Positions 1 to 9,623 of a stretch of 9,623 nucleotides of DNA are shown here, one piece after another. The number at the start of each line of letters is the position of its first letter. Position 1 is the stretch's first letter. The position numbers and the translations under genes were made by a program. The notes beneath the pieces are model-generated. The model was given only the letters and a program-made list of their open reading frames with translations. It made no database searches and was not told where the DNA came from. The stretch lies in the NCBI GenBank assembly GCA_937958475.1, contig CALFXR010000142.1, positions 1-9,623 on the forward strand. Direction: 5' to 3'. This stretch comes from an uncultured Mesorhizobium sp. Its GTDB lineage: Bacteria > Pseudomonadota > Alphaproteobacteria > Rhizobiales > Rhizobiaceae.

Positions 1-1242
<1,242 letters not shown>

Positions 1243-1253
1243 CGGATCGGCCT

Positions 1254-1278
1254 GGCCGCGGGGGATGCCCCCGCGGCC
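1254..1278 (+). other. Perfect 11-bp G/C hairpin in the rpoB-rpoC spacer
   Basis: Bases 1254-1264 pair with 1268-1278 without a mismatch, all G-C pairs, closing a 3-nt ATG loop. The pairing can extend by a G-T and a C-G pair at 1253/1279 and 1252/1280. No T-run follows, so it is not a standard rho-independent terminator. It lies 12 bases after the rpoB stop and about 90 bases before rpoC. Possible roles are a 3'-end stabiliser, an RNase III processing site or a weak attenuator between the two cistrons. The structure is seen in the sequence; the role is inference. Confidence 0.6.
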
Positions 1279-1369
1279 GGCAAGTTGACCGGCCGGAGCC
1301 GGAAAAGCGACGGGCCACTGCCCGCATGGAATTCAGAGGGGTCGACGAGGGCCCCACAAGGAGAACGGC

Positions 1370-5569
<4,200 letters not shown>

Positions 5570-5592
5570 GCGGCCGCGAAAGCACGAGCCAG

Positions 5593-5628
5593 AACGGCCG
5601 CCGGAGCGATCCGGCGGCCGTTTCCTTT
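5593..5628 (+). terminator. Rho-independent terminator of the rpoBC transcript
   Basis: Bases 5593-5604 pair perfectly with 5611-5622 (12 bp, mostly G-C). An additional A-T pair at 5605/5610 leaves a GCGA loop of the stable GNRA class. The stem runs directly into TTTCCTTT. It begins 24 bases after the rpoC stop. Read on the minus strand the same stem is followed only by TTCTGG, so it may also stop the convergent small gene, but less efficiently. Confidence 0.9.
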
Positions 5629-5679
5629 CAGATGCATGGCAGTCGACGGGGCCTACCGGCCGGGCAGGGCACCTCGACC

Positions 5680-5961
5680 CTACAGCGGCTCGTCGAAGGT
5701 GATGATCGAGACCTCGCCCTCGAGGGCGCCCTGGTAGGCCGACAGGTGCGGCTCGTCGTCGGGCACGCCGTCGAGATCGCCGATCTGGTCGAGCTCGGCT
5801 TCGGCATAACCTTCCGCCGCCAGCGATTCGAGTGCGCGGCGCACGGCCGAATCGTCGTCCGGGGCGACCAGCATCAGGTGTACGCCCTCCACCTTGCCGC
5901 CCTTGCGGCGCCAGACTCGGCCGGTGATGATGGTGACGGGGCGTTCGTCATTGTCGTTCAT
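5680..5961 (-). CDS. Small acidic hypothetical protein, 93 residues, convergent with rpoC
   Basis: I do not recognise a family. The chosen ATG is at 5961-5959. The frame stays open 22 codons further to a GTG at 6027, but that start has no purine-rich site and the added residues look like low-complexity R/A/E sequence. The ATG has only a weak GGGA about ten bases upstream. About 87% of codons end in G or C, as in the neighbouring core genes, which supports real coding on this strand. The product begins with MNDNDERPVTIITGRVWRRK and has a short basic patch at residues 15-23. An alanine/glutamate-rich probable helix follows at residues 40-58, then an acidic DDEP segment, and the protein ends in ITFDEPL. 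I count 21 acidic and 8 Lys/Arg residues. There is no signal peptide, membrane segment or cysteine, so a small cytosolic protein is likely. It lies alone between two plus-strand operons. Its function is unknown. Confidence 0.72.
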   Translation of the reverse strand: MNDNDERPVTIITGRVWRRKGGKVEGVHLMLVAPDDDSAVRRALESLAAEGYAEAELDQIGDLDGVPDDEPHLSAYQGALEGEVSIITFDEPL

Positions 5962-6046
5962 GCGTGTGATTCCCGTGGATTCGGCGCTCGCGGCCTCCGC
6001 CCGGCGCTCCCGCGGCGATCTTCGCACAACGGCCCGGCGGCCGACA

Positions 6047-6104
6047 GGCGCAACAGGCTCACAATGTTCCGCCTATGGATGAATGGGCGCAACAAAATTG
6101 CGCC
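6047..6104. repeat. Three copies of GGCGCAA, two forming a perfect inverted repeat
   Basis: GGCGCAACA occurs at 6047-6055 and again at 6086-6094, 39 bases apart, close to four helical turns. The second copy is followed by TTGCGCC at 6098-6104, making a perfect 7-bp inverted repeat around a CAAAA spacer. The arrangement resembles a protein-binding site between two divergently transcribed units; the inverted repeat could equally form an RNA hairpin. No regulator is identified. Confidence 0.4.
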
Positions 6105-6171
6105 GCCGGCCGCGCCGGGCTACGCTTCGCCGGCAAGCCCCGGATGCGGCGAGATAAACCCCCCGCCGGGG

Positions 6172-6200
6172 TTGACGGGTCGCGGTGTTGCGAGTATTAC
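6172..6200 (+). promoter_or_regulatory. Candidate sigma-70-type promoter of the str operon
   Basis: TTGACG at 6172-6177 is separated by exactly 17 bases from TATTAC at 6195-6200. That is a good match to the housekeeping consensus and to the strong TTGAC preference of alphaproteobacterial promoters. Transcription would begin near 6206-6208, about 245 bases before the rpsL start. An inverted repeat AACCCC/GGGGTT (6157-6162 with 6168-6173) overlaps the -35 element and could bear on its use. No better promoter pair is visible closer to rpsL. Confidence 0.65.
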
Positions 6201-6220
6201 CCGCCGCGTCTGAGCCGATG

Positions 6221-6415
6221 TGAGGTCTGGCCTTCGGAGACGCCTCGTCTTCGAGTTCACCTCAAACAGGGTTCGTTTTACGAGCGAAAAGACATTTCCG
6301 GCGCGCAAGAAGCGGCAACGCTTCCTCTGCCATTTGTTCGGGCAAGACCGCGAGACGCGGTTTGTGGCCCGAATTTGCGTATGGAAACGACGTTCGAAAC
6401 GGCCTTGAAAAGGGC
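6221..6415 (+). promoter_or_regulatory. Structured 5' leader of the rpsL-rpsG-fusA-tuf transcript
   Basis: At least five consecutive hairpins can form. (1) TGAGGT 6221-6226 pairs with ACCTCA 6259-6264 and encloses a second stem, 6233-6242 with 6246-6255, with two G-T pairs. (2) 6272-6277 pairs with 6283-6288. (3) GAAGCG 6309-6314 pairs with CGCTTC 6319-6324 across a GCAA tetraloop. (4) TTCGGGC 6337-6343 pairs with GCCCGAA 6367-6373 and encloses ACCGCG/CGCGGT at 6347-6352 and 6356-6361. (5) 6402-6406 pairs with 6411-6415 across a GAAA tetraloop. None is followed by a convincing T-run, so classical attenuation is not obvious. Ribosomal-protein operons often use leader structures for feedback, but no ligand can be assigned from the sequence. 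Confidence 0.45.
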
Positions 6416-6451
6416 TTGCGACACGAGATTGAGAGACAAGAGGAAGGTTAA

Positions 6452-6823
6452 ATGCCTACCGTAAACCAGCTGATCCGCAAGCCGCGCCAAGCGCCGGCGA
6501 CGCGCAACAAGGTCCCGGCGATGCAGCAGAACCCGCAGAAGCGGGGCGTCTGCACGCGCGTCTACACAACGACGCCGAAGAAGCCGAACTCGGCCCTGCG
6601 CAAGGTCGCCAAGATCCGCCTGACCAACGGCTTCGAGGTGATCGGCTACATTCCGGGCGAGGGCCACAACCTCCAGGAGCACTCGGTCGTCATGATCCGT
6701 GGCGGCCGCGTCAAGGATCTGCCGGGCGTGCGCTACCACATCATCCGCGGCGTGCTCGACACGCAGGGCGTGAAGAACCGCAAGCAGCGCCGCTCGAAAT
6801 ACGGTGCCAAGCGTCCGAAGTGA
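6452..6823 (+). CDS. rpsL: 30S ribosomal protein S12
   Basis: Protein of the 30S decoding centre that helps check codon-anticodon pairing; 123 residues, essentially the usual length (124 in E. coli). The start ATG is preceded by a strong purine-rich site, AAGAGGAAGG at 6438-6447. The sequence opens MPTVNQLIRKPR and carries the conserved TTTPKKPNSALRK and GGRVKDLPGVRYH loops. K43, K88 and P91, the usual sites of streptomycin-resistance substitutions, are all wild type, so target-based resistance is not predicted. D89 in KDLPG is the residue beta-methylthiolated by RimO in E. coli. It is the first gene of the str operon, behind a long structured leader, and rpsG follows after 86 bp. Identification is certain from motifs. 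Confidence 0.99.
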   Translation: MPTVNQLIRKPRQAPATRNKVPAMQQNPQKRGVCTRVYTTTPKKPNSALRKVAKIRLTNGFEVIGYIPGEGHNLQEHSVVMIRGGRVKDLPGVRYHIIRGVLDTQGVKNRKQRRSKYGAKRPK

Positions 6824-6840
6824 CCGAGGCTTAGCCGAGG

Positions 6841-6876
6841 TCATCCCGGGCGCCGCAAAGCGACGATCCGGGATCA
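6841..6876. repeat. REP-like palindrome in the rpsL-rpsG spacer
   Basis: ATCCCGG at 6843-6849 pairs perfectly with CCGGGAT at 6868-6874. Further inner pairing around an AAA loop (6851-6856 with 6860-6865, one mismatch) gives a long imperfect hairpin. The TCATCCCGGGC ... CCGGGATC arrangement resembles short palindromic repeats scattered through intergenic regions of many alphaproteobacteria. That resemblance is from memory and unverified here; only one copy is in the window. It fills much of the 86-bp spacer. Confidence 0.6.
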
Positions 6877-6909
6877 AGGCCCCGCACAAGATTTGAGGCT
6901 GAGAAAAGT

Positions 6910-7380
6910 ATGTCCCGTCGTCACAGTGCAGAGAAGCGCGAGATCAACCCGGATCCGAAGTTCGGCGATCTGGTGGTCACCAAGTTCATGAACGCCGTCA
7001 TGTATGACGGCAAGAAGTCGATCGCCGAGACGATCGTCTACAGCGCGCTCGACCAGATCCAGGCGAAGACCCGGCAGGAGCCCGTCACGGTGTTCCGTCA
7101 GGCGATCGACAATGTGGCGCCGCACGTCGAGGTCCGTTCGCGGCGCGTCGGCGGTGCGACCTACCAGGTCCCGGTCGACGTTCGTCCGGAGCGCCGCCAG
7201 GCGCTCGCCATCCGCTGGCTGATCACGGCTGCCCGCAACCGCAACGAGACCACCATGGTCGACCGCCTGTCGGGCGAACTGCTCGACGCGGCGAACAATC
7301 GCGGCACGGCTGTGAAGAAGCGCGAAGACACCCACAAGATGGCGGAAGCCAACCGCGCTTTCGCGCACTATCGCTGGTAA
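6910..7380 (+). CDS. rpsG: 30S ribosomal protein S7
   Basis: Primary 16S rRNA-binding protein that nucleates assembly of the 30S head and lies near the E site. It has 156 residues, the standard bacterial length without the C-terminal extension of E. coli K-12. It begins MSRRHSAEKREI and carries the typical PDPKFGDLVVTKFMNAVMYD segment, RRVGGATYQVPVDVRPERR (residues 78-96) and the C-terminal AHYRW. The start is fixed by the family N-terminus. The ribosome binding site is weak: TGAGG at 6894-6898 is 11 bases away and the nearer bases are only GAGAAAAG. This suggests dependence on coupling with rpsL translation or on local RNA structure, in line with the palindrome just upstream. In E. coli, S7 represses its operon by binding the rpsL-rpsG spacer; whether it does so here cannot be seen. 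fusA follows after 31 bp. Confidence 0.99.
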   Translation: MSRRHSAEKREINPDPKFGDLVVTKFMNAVMYDGKKSIAETIVYSALDQIQAKTRQEPVTVFRQAIDNVAPHVEVRSRRVGGATYQVPVDVRPERRQALAIRWLITAARNRNETTMVDRLSGELLDAANNRGTAVKKREDTHKMAEANRAFAHYRW

Positions 7381-7411
7381 CGGCGAACGAACGTTCCGAG
7401 AGGCACCTCCC

Positions 7412-9502
<2,091 letters not shown>

Positions 9503-9568
9503 TTTCAAGGGATTGCGCAGGAATATTGGTTTAACGCCCTAACGGGCTGACAGGAATGGAGACCTCAC

Positions 9569-9623
9569 ATGGCCAAAGGTAAATTCGAGCGCACGAAGCC
9601 TCATGTGAACATCGGCACGATCG
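9569..9623 (+). CDS. tuf: Translation elongation factor Tu, first 18 codons (3' end outside window)
   Basis: EF-Tu delivers aminoacyl-tRNA to the ribosomal A site. Only 55 bases are present, giving MAKGKFERTKPHVNIGTI, which matches the near-invariant EF-Tu amino terminus. The GTP-binding P-loop would begin just after the window ends. TGGAG at 9557-9561, seven bases before the ATG, is a good ribosome binding site. The 66-bp spacer after fusA contains a short 4-bp hairpin (9536-9539 with 9544-9547) but no terminator, so tuf is probably cotranscribed with fusA, as in the classical str operon. The short frame is not in doubt given sequence and position. Whether the genome has a second tuf copy, as many alphaproteobacteria do, cannot be told. 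Confidence 0.95.
   Translation, partial: MAKGKFERTKPHVNIGTI

Larger units (their letters stand above)
5962..6451. other. 490-bp gene-free region between the small minus-strand gene and rpsL
   Basis: No convincing gene is seen here. An open frame at 6075-6464 on the plus strand runs through the promoter and leader, lacks a ribosome binding site and has irregular composition, so I do not call it. The left half (5962-6110) must hold the promoter of the small minus-strand gene, but no clear -35/-10 pair is visible; a TTGCGC/AACATT pair on the minus strand between about 6100 and 6060 is a weak candidate. The right half holds the str operon promoter and a structured leader, listed separately. Confidence 0.6.

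Noticed and set aside
5962..6027. Extension of the small minus-strand gene to a GTG at 6027
   Set aside because: There is no purine-rich site before the GTG and the added 22 residues are low-complexity R/A/E; the ATG at 5961 is preferred, though its own ribosome binding site is weak.
5632..6213. 193-codon plus-strand open frame over the small minus-strand gene
   Set aside because: It begins right after the rpoC terminator and contains the promoter -35 box; the minus-strand frame shows the expected codon bias, so this is its shadow.
6336..6376. Possible rho-independent attenuator in the rpsL leader
   Set aside because: The stem is good, but only ATTT follows before G/C bases resume, so termination is not supported; kept only as part of the structured leader.
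6075..6464. 129-codon plus-strand open frame ahead of rpsL
   Set aside because: It overlaps the predicted promoter, the structured leader and the rpsL start in another frame, has no ribosome binding site, and its codon use lacks the G/C third-position bias of the neighbours.
6452..6823. Streptomycin-resistance allele of rpsL
   Set aside because: K43, K88 and P91 are all wild type.

Overview
The window holds two adjacent blocks of core information-processing genes from a GC-rich alphaproteobacterium. Protein details (RpoB, RpoC, S12, S7, EF-G), strongly G/C third codon positions and the gene order rpoB-rpoC / small gene / rpsL-rpsG-fusA-tuf point to the Hyphomicrobiales (Rhizobiales). A Mesorhizobium-like or other Phyllobacteriaceae member is my best guess; the family is inferred, not demonstrated.

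Left block (1-5628, plus strand): the 3' part of rpoB, a 127-bp spacer with a perfect 11-bp G/C hairpin, complete rpoC, and a textbook rho-independent terminator with a GNRA-type tetraloop. Together they encode the two large catalytic subunits of RNA polymerase, whose active centre lies at the beta/beta' interface. All active-site and zinc residues I checked are present.

Middle (5680-6451): one small minus-strand gene (93 residues, acidic, not recognised) converges on rpoC and shares its terminator region. A 490-bp gene-free stretch follows it. That stretch carries a repeated GGCGCAA motif including a perfect inverted repeat, a good sigma-70-type promoter (TTGACG, 17 bp, TATTAC), and a leader of about 245 nt that can fold into at least five consecutive hairpins before the rpsL ribosome binding site.

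Right block (6452-9623, plus strand): the str operon, rpsL (S12), rpsG (S7), fusA (EF-G) and the first 18 codons of tuf (EF-Tu). These encode two 30S proteins at the decoding and head regions and the two elongation GTPases. The rpsL-rpsG gap holds a palindrome resembling the dispersed intergenic repeats common in alphaproteobacterial genomes, at the position where E. coli has the S7 autoregulatory site.

No mobile element, CRISPR array, tRNA, rRNA or new multi-gene system is visible. The points of interest are regulatory RNA structures and the small unassigned gene. Very long open frames antisense to rpoC and fusA are composition artefacts.
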